From Pseudomonadota bacterium (lineage in GTDB: Bacteria > Desulfobacterota > Desulfarculia > Desulfarculales > JAHJDS01): DNA of 14,675 bases. Location: assembly GCA_018812395.1 (NCBI GenBank), contig JAHJDS010000147.1, positions 1 to 14,675 of the forward strand, in the 5' to 3' direction. Shown piece after piece: positions 6,102 to 11,689 of this stretch. Each line of letters starts with the position of its first letter. Position 1 is the first letter of the stretch. The translations under genes and the position numbers were made by a program. The notes below the pieces were generated by a model. It was given only the letters and a program-made list of their open reading frames with translations, made no database searches and was not told the DNA's origin.

Positions 6102-6548
6102 TCAGTCGCTCCCACCGGTTTGGCCTAACCGCCGGCCCAGGACCCGCTCGACCATCCGCCCGGCCAGGGCCTCGATTTCGGTCTCGAGTTCGACCCGGGC
6201 CTGACTCACTTGTGCGGCCACCTGTTCGCTCAGCCGCCGGGTGAAGGCCTCGGCCTCGGCCCGGGTCTGCTGGATCATGTCCCAGGCCTCGGCGTTCACC
6301 TCGTCTTTGATCCGGTTCAGGTCCTCCCCGGCGGTATGGATCGCCTCTTGCTTCTTGCGGCCGTAATCGATCTCGCCCTGGGCCGCCTGGTCGTGAAACC
6401 GATCGGTCTCGGCCACCCCGGATTTGACGAACGCCTCCCGCTCCTCGATCAGCCGCTTCACCGGCCGGATGAAGATCCGGTTCATGATCAGAAGCAGGAC
6501 CAGGAAACAGATGACCTGGACGATCAAGGTGGCGTTGATACTGATCAT
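6102..6548 (-). CDS. atpF': ATP synthase Fo subunit b' (148 aa)
   Basis: Second peripheral-stalk subunit. A single N-terminal span (ATLIVQVICFLVLLLIMNRIF, residues about 6-26 with a small break) is followed by RPVKRLIEEREAF and a charged, Ala/Glu-rich coiled coil to the end. Length and layout are typical of b or b'. The stop codon is one base before the b gene, so both are probably translated together as a b/b' heterodimer. The ribosome-binding site is weak (AGGA about 14 nt upstream), so it may depend on translation of the c gene 15 bp upstream. Confidence 0.88.
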   Translation of the reverse strand: MISINATLIVQVICFLVLLLIMNRIFIRPVKRLIEEREAFVKSGVAETDRFHDQAAQGEIDYGRKKQEAIHTAGEDLNRIKDEVNAEAWDMIQQTRAEAEAFTRRLSEQVAAQVSQARVELETEIEALAGRMVERVLGRRLGQTGGSD

Positions 6549-6563
6549 GGTTCGCGGCGTGTC

Positions 6564-6827
6564 CTACTTCACGACAAAGATCAGCAGCAGGGCCACGACC
6601 AGGGAGTAGATGCCGGTGGACTCGCTGACCGCCTGGCCGACGAGCATGGTCCGGGTGAGCAGTCCCGCCTCCCGTGGATTGCGGCCGATGGCCTCGCAGG
6701 CCTTGCCCGCGGCGAAACCCTCGCCCACGCCGGGCCCGATGGCGCCCAGGCCCATGGCCAGGCCGGCCCCCATCAGGGCCGCGGCCCGAATGATGTCACT
6801 TCCCGCAATTTCGATGGCCATTGTCAT
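6564..6827 (-). CDS. atpE: ATP synthase Fo subunit c, single hairpin with two-carboxylate ion site (87 aa)
   Basis: Proteolipid rotor subunit: helix 1 (about 15-46), polar loop with RNP (49-51), helix 2 (about 56-86). Helix 1 has PGVGEG with Glu36 where Ilyobacter tartaricus has the Na+-coordinating Gln32. Helix 2 has AVSESTGIYS with Glu69, Ser70, Thr71 and Tyr74, the residues of the Na+-binding set. Glu at both positions resembles the two-carboxylate c ring described for Fusobacterium nucleatum. Na+ or mixed Na+/H+ use is an inference, since the sequence alone does not settle the ion. Start is Met1 (AAGGAG 3 nt upstream) or Met3 (9 nt). It lies 107 bp after the fused c gene and 15 bp before b'. 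Confidence 0.93.
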   Translation of the reverse strand: MTMAIEIAGSDIIRAAALMGAGLAMGLGAIGPGVGEGFAAGKACEAIGRNPREAGLLTRTMLVGQAVSESTGIYSLVVALLLIFVVK

Positions 6828-6934
6828 TTTCTCCTTACGCCTTGATTGGACCGCCGCCGCGCCGCTCCGGGTCGAAGCCGCGGAAATAAGTCAGAACGCC
6901 AAGCCTCCCCTCACGATCAGCCTCTCTCTTCGGC

Positions 6935-7912
6935 CTACACGACCATGACCAGCAGCAGGGCCACGATCAGCGAGTAGATACCGGTCGACTCGCTGACCGC
7001 CTGCCCGACCAGCATCGTTCGGGTCAGCAGGGCCACCCGCTCCGGGTTGCGACACACCCAACGGACCGCGTATCCGGCCGCCGCCCCCTCGCCGACGCCG
7101 GGGCCGATGGCGCCGAAACCCATGGCCAGACCGGCCCCCAACAAGGCGGCGATCTTGGCCGGATTGGCCGTCGCCGGGAAAGACGAAAACAGCAGGATGA
7201 GACTGATTAAAAATCCGTAAATGGCCGTGGACTGCGACACCGTCTGGCCGATGAGCATCGTCCGCGTGGCGTCACCGTAGGTCTCGGGGTGCCGGGCGAT
7301 GCCCGCCGCAGCCTCTCCGGCGGGGTAACCGTTGCCGATCCCCGGTCCGATGGCCGCCAGACCGGTCGACAGACCGGCCCCCAGCACCGCCGCCCAGGTC
7401 GGCGACAACGGCGCCTGGGAAAAATCGACGAACATCAGCATGAAGGCCACGACCATGCCGAAGATGGCCGGCGTCTGGCACACGGCCGACCCGATGAGCA
7501 TGTTGGTGGTCAACTGGTTTTGTGCCCCCGGCTGCCGGGCGATGCCCGCCGCCGCCGCCGCGCTGCTCAGGCCCGAACCGATGCCCGACCCGATGGCCGA
7601 CAACCCCATGCTCAGGCCCGCGCCCAAAAAGGTGAAGGCGCTCAGCAGCCCCTGGCCCTTGACGTCGGAAAAGATGAGCAGCACGGCCACCACCAGGGCG
7701 AAGATGCCGGCGCTCTCGGCGATGGCCTGACCGACCAGCATCGTCCGGACGATGCCACCGGATTGCTCGGGCCGTTGGGCCAGGCCCTCGTTGGCCAGGC
7801 CGGCGGTGTAGCCCTCGCCCACCGCGGCGCCGATGGCCCCGAAGCCGATGCATAGGCCCGCCCCGCCAAAGGCGGCGGCCTGTACGATCGAGGTTGTCCA
7901 GTCAACGGCCAC
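6935..7912 (-). CDS. Four-hairpin fused F-type c subunit (325 aa, eight membrane helices)
   Basis: GTG start at 7912 with AGGTGA a few nt upstream. The protein is four tandem c-subunit hairpins of about 80 residues, each with a GAGLxxG-like start, an R-x-P polar loop and a helix 2. Ion-site residues differ by repeat. Repeat 1 has Glu33 (VGEG) and Glu66 (IAESAGI). Repeat 2 has Ser113 (IGSG) and Gln146 (VCQTPAI). Repeat 3 has Asn194 (IGNG) and Gln227 (VSQSTAI). Repeat 4 has Glu275 (VGEG) and Glu308 (VSESTGI). The outer repeats thus keep a complete two-carboxylate site, while the inner two have lost both acids. Repeat 4 is close to the neighbouring single c subunit. Fused c subunits with missing sites are known in Acetobacterium woodii (two hairpins) and in archaeal or V-type enzymes; a four-hairpin form in an F-type Fo operon is unusual to my knowledge. 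It sits between atpB and atpE. Confidence 0.93.
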   Translation of the reverse strand: MAVDWTTSIVQAAAFGGAGLCIGFGAIGAAVGEGYTAGLANEGLAQRPEQSGGIVRTMLVGQAIAESAGIFALVVAVLLIFSDVKGQGLLSAFTFLGAGLSMGLSAIGSGIGSGLSSAAAAAGIARQPGAQNQLTTNMLIGSAVCQTPAIFGMVVAFMLMFVDFSQAPLSPTWAAVLGAGLSTGLAAIGPGIGNGYPAGEAAAGIARHPETYGDATRTMLIGQTVSQSTAIYGFLISLILLFSSFPATANPAKIAALLGAGLAMGFGAIGPGVGEGAAAGYAVRWVCRNPERVALLTRTMLVGQAVSESTGIYSLIVALLLVMVV

Positions 7913-7929
7913 TTGTCACCTACCAGGTT

Positions 7930-7959
7930 GTTGAAAAAGTCGTCCATGACTTTTTCAAC
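7930..7959. repeat. Perfect 12-bp inverted repeat upstream of the fused c gene
   Basis: GTTGAAAAAGTC (7930-7941) and GACTTTTTCAAC (7948-7959) flank a 6-nt loop. It lies 18 bp upstream of the c-gene GTG, where it could structure the ribosome-binding region of the message. Similar GTTGAAAAAGTC palindromes are common intergenic repeats in some deltaproteobacteria, from memory. Confidence 0.8.
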
Positions 7960-8027
7960 CCCCACTTGGTAAAAGCGCGGTTATACCAACTGGGGCAAAT
8001 CGCTTGAAGTGACGGTCCGCGCGATTT

Positions 8028-8049
8028 GGCGGGACATCCATGTCCCGCC
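8028..8049. repeat. Perfect 10-bp inverted repeat between atpB and the fused c gene
   Basis: GGCGGGACAT (8028-8037) and ATGTCCCGCC (8040-8049) are separated by only 2 nt. With the hairpin overlapping the atpB stop this forms a pair of strong stems in the atp message. No U tract follows on the minus strand, so termination is unlikely; mRNA processing or stability is possible. Confidence 0.75.
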
Positions 8050-8050
8050 C

Positions 8051-8076
8051 AGCAGGCTGATCAAGACCAGCCTGCT
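8051..8076. repeat. 9-bp inverted repeat overlapping the atpB stop codon
   Basis: AGCAGGCTG (8051-8059) and CAGCCTGCT (8068-8076) pair around an 8-nt loop and include part of the atpB TAG. It is adjacent to the 8028-8049 hairpin. Confidence 0.7.
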
Positions 8077-8746
8077 ACTTGGTCTGCACCGAGATGTACA
8101 CCGTCGTCAGCATGGTGAACACGAAGGCCTGCACCGTCCCCACGAACAGGCCGAAAAAGGCGTTCAAAAACGGCGGCAACAGCAGCGAGAACACCAGGTC
8201 CGAGACCACGGCGATGATGATCGCCCCGCCCATGATGTTGCCGTACAGACGAAACGAGATCGAGACCACCTTGGCCACCTCACTGATGACATTCAGAGGG
8301 GCCATGAAGAACATCGGCTCGACGTACTGGGCCAGGTAGCCCTTGAGGCCCTTGGTCCGGATGCCGGCGTAATGGGCGATGAAAAAGCCCATGATGCCCA
8401 AACTGAGCGGGGTGTTCAGGTCCCGGGTCGGCTCGCCCAGGCCCGGAACCAGGCCCAGCCAGTTGCTCAGGACAAGAAACAGGAACAGGACCAGGATCAG
8501 CGGAAAATACTTCCGGTTGCGGCCGTCCAGGGCGTCGTGGACCAGGTTCTCGAAGGCGACGACGATCAACTCGGCGATGGTCTGAAAGCGGCCGGGCAAA
8601 AAGCTCATCTTCCTGGTGGAGACCAGGGCGAACAAAATCAAGAGGCCCATCACCACGAGGGTGTGGATGATGGTGTCGGCGTTGAGCACCACCTCGTGCA
8701 CGAACAGGGTCAAGATCCACTTGGGGGCGTGGAGGAATTCTTCCAT
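8075..8746 (-). CDS. atpB: ATP synthase Fo subunit a (223 aa)
   Basis: Stator subunit forming the ion half-channels. It is highly hydrophobic with about five or six spans, and carries LVLSNWLGLVPGLGEPTRDLN and the essential-arginine helix SISFRLYGNIMGG. This Arg is the counterpart of E. coli aArg210, and the motif is nearly invariant in subunit a. Length is usual for bacterial forms of this type. ATG 8746 lies 4 bp after the atpI stop, so translation is probably coupled; the ribosome-binding site is weak. An in-line pair of hairpins and a 162-bp gap separate it from the fused c gene downstream, wider than elsewhere in the operon. Confidence 0.95.
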   Translation of the reverse strand: MEEFLHAPKWILTLFVHEVVLNADTIIHTLVVMGLLILFALVSTRKMSFLPGRFQTIAELIVVAFENLVHDALDGRNRKYFPLILVLFLFLVLSNWLGLVPGLGEPTRDLNTPLSLGIMGFFIAHYAGIRTKGLKGYLAQYVEPMFFMAPLNVISEVAKVVSISFRLYGNIMGGAIIIAVVSDLVFSLLLPPFLNAFFGLFVGTVQAFVFTMLTTVYISVQTK

Positions 8747-8750
8747 GGGT

Positions 8751-9140
8751 CTAACCGCCGGCCGGGATGATCCGGTCCAAGAGAATCGTCAACTGGACGG
8801 CGAACAGTCCCGCCGCCGCCGCGCCAAAGGAAACGGCCGGGGTCAGGACGCCGATGATCAACGGCACGGCCAGCAAGGGATAGCGGGCCAGGAGGCCGAA
8901 GTAGCTGATGGCCGTGGCCCGGGCCTGGCTCTGGTTCAGCCGGTAGGGCAGCATTCTGGCCATGAGCCAGAAATTGACGACCGATACCACCGCGCCCAAA
9001 ACCAGACCCAGGGCCACCGGGTAGTAACCCAGACCCAGACTGACCGCCGCGGCCACGGCCGTCAGACCGAGGGCCTTGAGGCTGATGCGACGACACAGAG
9101 TCCGGCTCGATTCATCCTCGGAACTCACCTCGATCCTCAC
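8751..9140 (-). CDS. atpI: ATP synthase subunit I-type protein (129 aa)
   Basis: GTG start at 9140 overlaps the atpZ stop as GTGA. After an acidic N-terminus (VSSEDESS) come four hydrophobic segments: LKALGLTAVAAAVSLGLGYY, then PVALGLVLGAVVSVVNFWLM, LLAVPLIIGVL and a last one near 104-122. NFWLMARML after the second span is typical of the ATP-synthase I family (PF03899), which helps c-ring assembly or ion supply and lies upstream of atpB. A longer upstream reading of this frame is rejected, since it would cover the atpZ gene. Family assignment rests on pattern and position. Confidence 0.8.
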   Translation of the reverse strand: MRIEVSSEDESSRTLCRRISLKALGLTAVAAAVSLGLGYYPVALGLVLGAVVSVVNFWLMARMLPYRLNQSQARATAISYFGLLARYPLLAVPLIIGVLTPAVSFGAAAAGLFAVQLTILLDRIIPAGG

Positions 9141-9400
9141 GTGTCGTTCTCGTCTTCGGTGTCGGCTTCCAGCTTGAGAATCTGTCGGTAGACCGTATAC
9201 CCTCCGCCGATAACACCCAGCACCGTCAGCATGGCCGTGAACAGGCCGCCGGTCCCGAGCAGCCGGTCCAGGAAAAAACCGGCCAGCAAAAACAGGATGA
9301 CCGACCCGGCCATGGTGAACCCGACCTGGCTGACCAGGGTCAGGTGCTCCCAATACCGCGGTCGCCCCTTGTCCGGCCGCCGGCGGGGCCGCTGGTCCAT
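9137..9400 (-). CDS. atpZ: AtpZ/AtpI-family small membrane protein, first gene of the Fo operon (87 aa)
   Basis: ATG 9400 with GGAG about 8 nt upstream; an in-frame upstream start at 9454 lacks such a site. The N-terminus is very basic (MDQRPRRRPDKGRPRYW). Two spans follow, the first around VGFTMAGSVILFLLAGFFLD and the second around LTVLGVIGGGYTVYRQI, with the LLGTGG loop between them. This layout matches the AtpZ family (PF09527), suggested to aid Mg2+ or Ca2+ supply or assembly of the ATP synthase. The tail is acidic. It heads the operon atpZ-atpI-atpB-c-c-b'-b. Confidence 0.82.
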   Translation of the reverse strand: MDQRPRRRPDKGRPRYWEHLTLVSQVGFTMAGSVILFLLAGFFLDRLLGTGGLFTAMLTVLGVIGGGYTVYRQILKLEADTEDENDT

Positions 9401-9601
9401 CGTCGTCTCCGGCCGGGGGTATTTCGTCAACTCGCCAACCAGACCGGGTCCCACGTCGAAACTCGATGGGCCGCAGCGTCTTCCCCGGCCGCCGCCAACA
9501 ACAATGGCGCCCTAACCAAAAGGGCCGCCTCGACCAAAGGCCCCCCTGGGGCGCCCTCAAGGGCCGACCGATGACGGCCGGCCTGTTTCATGTCGGCTAT
9601 C

Positions 9602-9629
9602 ACTATAGGGTTTTGTAACGATTTGTCAA
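9602..9629 (-). promoter_or_regulatory. Promoter of the atp (Fo) operon
   Basis: On the minus strand TTGACA (9629-9624) is followed by a 16-bp spacer and TATAGT (9607-9602). This is one of the best sigma-70 matches in the window. Predicted start is near 9595, about 195 nt before atpZ. I see no supported gene in the GC-rich leader 9401-9595. A CCGGGGTT/AACCCCGG inverted repeat (9631-9638 with 9654-9661) sits just upstream of the -35. Confidence 0.8.
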
Positions 9630-9662
9630 GCCGGGGTTGGCCTGGGACGAAAAAACCCCGGT

Positions 9663-9675
9663 CCGTCAATGACGG
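9663..9675. promoter_or_regulatory. Palindrome between the divergent atp and dodecin promoters
   Basis: CCGTCA-A-TGACGG is a perfect 6-bp inverted repeat with one central base. It is about 34 bp upstream of both the atp -35 and the dodecin-side -35, a position suited to an activator or repressor acting on both units. No regulator gene is nearby. Confidence 0.3.
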
Positions 9676-9708
9676 CCTGTTTTGTTTGATAAAATCGCGC
9701 TCCCTGTC

Positions 9709-9737
9709 TTGCCCTCCCCGGGGCGGCGTGCTAGAAT
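9709..9737 (+). promoter_or_regulatory. Promoter for the dodecin unit
   Basis: TTGCCC (9709-9714), a 17-bp spacer and TAGAAT (9732-9737), with an extended -10 TG directly upstream (TGC-TAGAAT). Predicted start is near 9744. Confidence 0.65.
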
Positions 9738-9743
9738 TTTAGT

Positions 9744-9969
9744 CACACCCTGCCATGAAAGGGTTTCTCCGGACCGGACGGGCGCCAGAACGGGGGGTGC
9801 GGTCCGTGAGATAGGGGGGGGATTCTTGCCGCGTCCGGCTGCCGTTTTCGGAGGCAGGGCATCTGTTTTCGACCGGCGAGGTCGACTCCCGCCAGGAACG
9901 AGATCAATGGTCCCGGTCACCAGGCCGGGAGTGTTTGTCTTCAACTAAACAGGGATAGAGGAGGTCAAC
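9744..9969 (+). other. Long structured leader or small RNA region upstream of dodecin
   Basis: About 225 nt separate the predicted transcription start from the dodecin ATG. Stems visible by eye are CGGACCG/CGGTCCG (9770-9776 with 9800-9806), TGCC/GGCA (9840-9843 with 9853-9856), and ACTCCCG/CGGGAGT (9885-9891 with 9926-9932), the last followed by a moderately U-rich GTTTGTCTT. It could be a cis-regulatory leader or an independent small RNA. It matches no RNA family I can name with confidence, and I see no convincing gene in it. Confidence 0.35.
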
Positions 9970-10185
9970 ATGGGCGGTGAGAAAAGGGTGGCCCGGGTAA
10001 CCGAGATCGTGGCCGGTTCTCCGGTGGGCTTTGACGATGCGATCAAGGTCGGTTTCGATCGCGCCACCAAGACGCTGCGCGGCATTACCGGATTGCGGAT
10101 CATGGAGCAACGGGTGTCGGTGGAGAACGGTAACATCATTGAATACCGCGTCCGCATCGAGGTGATTTTCGTTCTGGAGTCATAG
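9970..10185 (+). CDS. Dodecin-family protein (71 aa), flavin-stacking Trp not present
   Basis: ATG with a GAGGAGG ribosome-binding site. Dodecins are small cytosolic beta-alpha-beta-beta proteins that form dodecamers and, in many cases, store riboflavin, FMN or CoA. The family pattern is clear: VARVTEIVAGSPVGFDDAI, then a helix with FDRATKTLRGITGL, MEQRVSVENG, and the final strand EYRVRIEVIFVLE. Length is exactly typical. At the position where flavin-binding dodecins carry the stacking Trp (for example GAWVKEQ) this protein has Arg (GLRIMEQ), and the Gln that usually contacts the flavin (EYQV) is also Arg. Flavin binding is therefore doubtful. It is followed by a strong terminator, so it is probably a single-gene unit. 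Confidence 0.92.
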   Translation: MGGEKRVARVTEIVAGSPVGFDDAIKVGFDRATKTLRGITGLRIMEQRVSVENGNIIEYRVRIEVIFVLES

Positions 10186-10216
10186 ACCAGGGGCCCCAAA
10201 GGGGCAATATCGACAC

Positions 10217-10243
10217 AGGGGGCCGGGCGCGCCCCCTTTTTTT
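10217..10243 (+). terminator. Intrinsic terminator after dodecin
   Basis: AGGGGGC (10217-10223) pairs with GCCCCCT (10231-10237) around a 7-nt loop, followed by a run of Ts to 10243. It ends about 14 bp before the prmA start, so prmA needs read-through or a promoter of its own; none is evident in the gap. Confidence 0.9.
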
Positions 10244-10256
10244 GGAGACCCCACCC

Positions 10257-11078
10257 ATGTTGCGGCCGGACCAGCCGTTGTTCATCTATGAGGTCCAGGG
10301 GCTTGGCCGGGAGGAGGAACCGTCCGGGGCGGACCCTTCCTTTTTGGGCTGCTGGGTCGAAGGCGAGTGGAATTTTTTATTCTTTACCCGCCCGGCCGCC
10401 GACGCGGTCAACGAGTTGATCGCCCGGCGCCCGGGACTGATGCTCCGGGCCGAGCATCATCTGACCTACGGCCAGTGGCAGGCCGGCCGGGAGTTCCGGG
10501 TGTTGAGGCTGGGTCGCCTGGCCGTGGCGCCCGTGGGGACGGTCTTTCGTCAGAAACCGGAAGAGGCGGTCGTCTGGCTGGACCCCGGACTGGTGTTCGG
10601 CTCCGGCCTGCACCCGACCACGAGGCTGTGCCTGGAACTCTTGGTCCGGGTCTGCGATCCGGGGCCGGTGGGGTCGGTGTTGGACCTGGGCTGCGGCACC
10701 GGTGTCCTGGCCCTGGCCGCGGCCCGGCTGGGGGCGAGGCGGGTGACGGCCGTGGACCTCAATCCCCTGTGCGTCCGAACGACAAGGGACAATGTGGACC
10801 GCAACCAACTGGGTCGGGTGATCGAGGTCGCCGTGGGTGACGCGTCGGACTGGGTTTCCCGGCCGGCCGAGGTGGTGGCGGCCAATCTGACGGCCGACGT
10901 CTTGTTGGCGGTTTTCGAGCCCGAGGCCTTGGCGGACAAGCGGGCGATGGTCGTCTCCGGCTTTCTGGCGTCCCGGGCCGGACAGATCGGCCGGCACTTC
11001 GAGGCAACGGGCTTCGGGCTCCGGCGGGAACTAACGGCCGAGGGCTGGACGGCTCAGCTTCTGGTGCGACCCGGCTGA
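10257..11078 (+). CDS. prmA: PrmA-like ribosomal protein L11 methyltransferase (273 aa)
   Basis: SAM-dependent class I methyltransferase expected to methylate ribosomal protein L11. Start ATG 10257 has GGAG about 9 nt upstream; an in-frame TTG at 10242 lies in the terminator U run and is rejected. The N-terminal 100 residues are the divergent substrate-recruiting part. The catalytic part carries DPGLVFGSGLHPTTRLCLELL (the PrmA counterpart is FGTGxHxTT), motif I LDLGCGTGVLALAAARLGA at about 142-160, the acidic AVDLNP after strand 2, and NLTADVL at about 210-216, matching the PrmA N(I/L)xxxxL active-site segment. It is slightly shorter than E. coli PrmA (293 aa). It converges on the SH3-protein gene with 14 bp between stops, where an ACCCGGC/GCCGGGT hairpin (11069-11090) may aid termination. 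Confidence 0.88.
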   Translation: MLRPDQPLFIYEVQGLGREEEPSGADPSFLGCWVEGEWNFLFFTRPAADAVNELIARRPGLMLRAEHHLTYGQWQAGREFRVLRLGRLAVAPVGTVFRQKPEEAVVWLDPGLVFGSGLHPTTRLCLELLVRVCDPGPVGSVLDLGCGTGVLALAAARLGARRVTAVDLNPLCVRTTRDNVDRNQLGRVIEVAVGDASDWVSRPAEVVAANLTADVLLAVFEPEALADKRAMVVSGFLASRAGQIGRHFEATGFGLRRELTAEGWTAQLLVRPG

Positions 11079-11092
11079 TTGCCGCCGGGTTG

Positions 11093-11614
11093 TCACCTGT
11101 TTTTGAGGGCCAGGATCTCCGCCCGCAACCGATCGATGATCTGCTGCTGTTTTTTTAGCGTCATCAACAAGAATCGAGTGTTGCTCGGATTGGCCACCAA
11201 CCGGCGGTGGCCAAGCTGCAGCTCCCGGACCTTGTCGTCCAGACGCCCAATGGCCCGTCCTCGGGCCGCCATGGCCCTTTTCAGTTGGGCCGATTGTCGC
11301 AGGAGTCGTTTCACCCGGGCCTGACCGGACCGGCAGGCGGCCGGGGTCGGCCTGGTCGAGGCCAGAAAACTCCCGGGGATCCACCCCTTCAGGCCGGTGC
11401 GCGCTTGGACCCGGACCCAAGCGCCCTTTTGCCGAAGCACCGACACCGGATGACCGGGGAGCAACCCCCCGACCCGCTTTGATTTCCAACTGGGCGCCGC
11501 CCACAGGGAAAACGAGCAGTCACCCCGAGTGTACCTGGTCTCGGCCGCGGCCCCGGCCGCGAAGACCGCCCCGGCCACCAGACAGGCCGCCAGGATGATG
11601 GACTTGGGTTTCAT
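11093..11614 (-). CDS. Secreted SH3-domain plus coiled-coil protein (173 aa)
   Basis: ATG 11614 with a GAGGGGG ribosome-binding site. An N-terminal signal peptide (residues 1-24, SIILAACLVAGAVFAAGAAA) predicts export to the periplasm. Residues about 27-86 are a bacterial SH3-like domain: TRYTRGDCSFSLWAAPSWKS, LPGHPVSVLRQKGAWVRVQ and GLKGWIPGSFL. A Lys/Arg/Leu-rich helical, probably coiled-coil region (about 97-172) follows. This resembles the YgiM-type SH3 proteins, but those end in a membrane anchor and this one has none. Bacterial SH3 domains often bind cell-wall peptides; the actual role is unknown. It is 75 bp downstream of the ankyrin gene on the same strand, with a long hairpin between them. 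Confidence 0.82.
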   Translation of the reverse strand: MKPKSIILAACLVAGAVFAAGAAAETRYTRGDCSFSLWAAPSWKSKRVGGLLPGHPVSVLRQKGAWVRVQARTGLKGWIPGSFLASTRPTPAACRSGQARVKRLLRQSAQLKRAMAARGRAIGRLDDKVRELQLGHRRLVANPSNTRFLLMTLKKQQQIIDRLRAEILALKNR

Positions 11615-11643
11615 CGACCGACCCCCTCGAGGCCAAAGGCGCC

Positions 11644-11680
11644 GCCCACCCGACCGGAGGGCGACCCCGGTCGGGCGGGC
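11644..11680. repeat. 14-bp hairpin between the ankyrin and SH3 genes
   Basis: GCCCACCCGACCGG (11644-11657) pairs with CCGGTCGGGCGGGC (11667-11680) around 9 nt, with one position that is a G-U pair in the minus-strand RNA. No U run follows, so it is either a weak terminator or an mRNA-stabilising structure at the end of the ankyrin message. Confidence 0.6.
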
Positions 11681-11689
11681 GGACCCGGC

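Noticed and set aside
8009..8770. Plus-strand frame of 253 codons opposite atpB
   Set aside because: His/Asp/Gln-rich composition with no domain; it mirrors the atpB coding frame.
9401..9591. Minus-strand frame starting at ATG 9591 in the atp leader
   Set aside because: It begins at the predicted transcription start without a ribosome-binding site and has no recognisable features.
9840..9930. FMN-riboswitch-like words (GGCAGGG and GACCGGCG) upstream of the dodecin gene
   Set aside because: Only short GC-rich words match. The CCC partner of the P2 stem and the conserved 3' half of the RFN element are missing.
9666..9944. Minus-strand frame of 92 codons between the atp and dodecin promoters
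   Set aside because: No domain and Pro/Arg/Gly-rich; it lies over the plus-strand promoter and the leader region.
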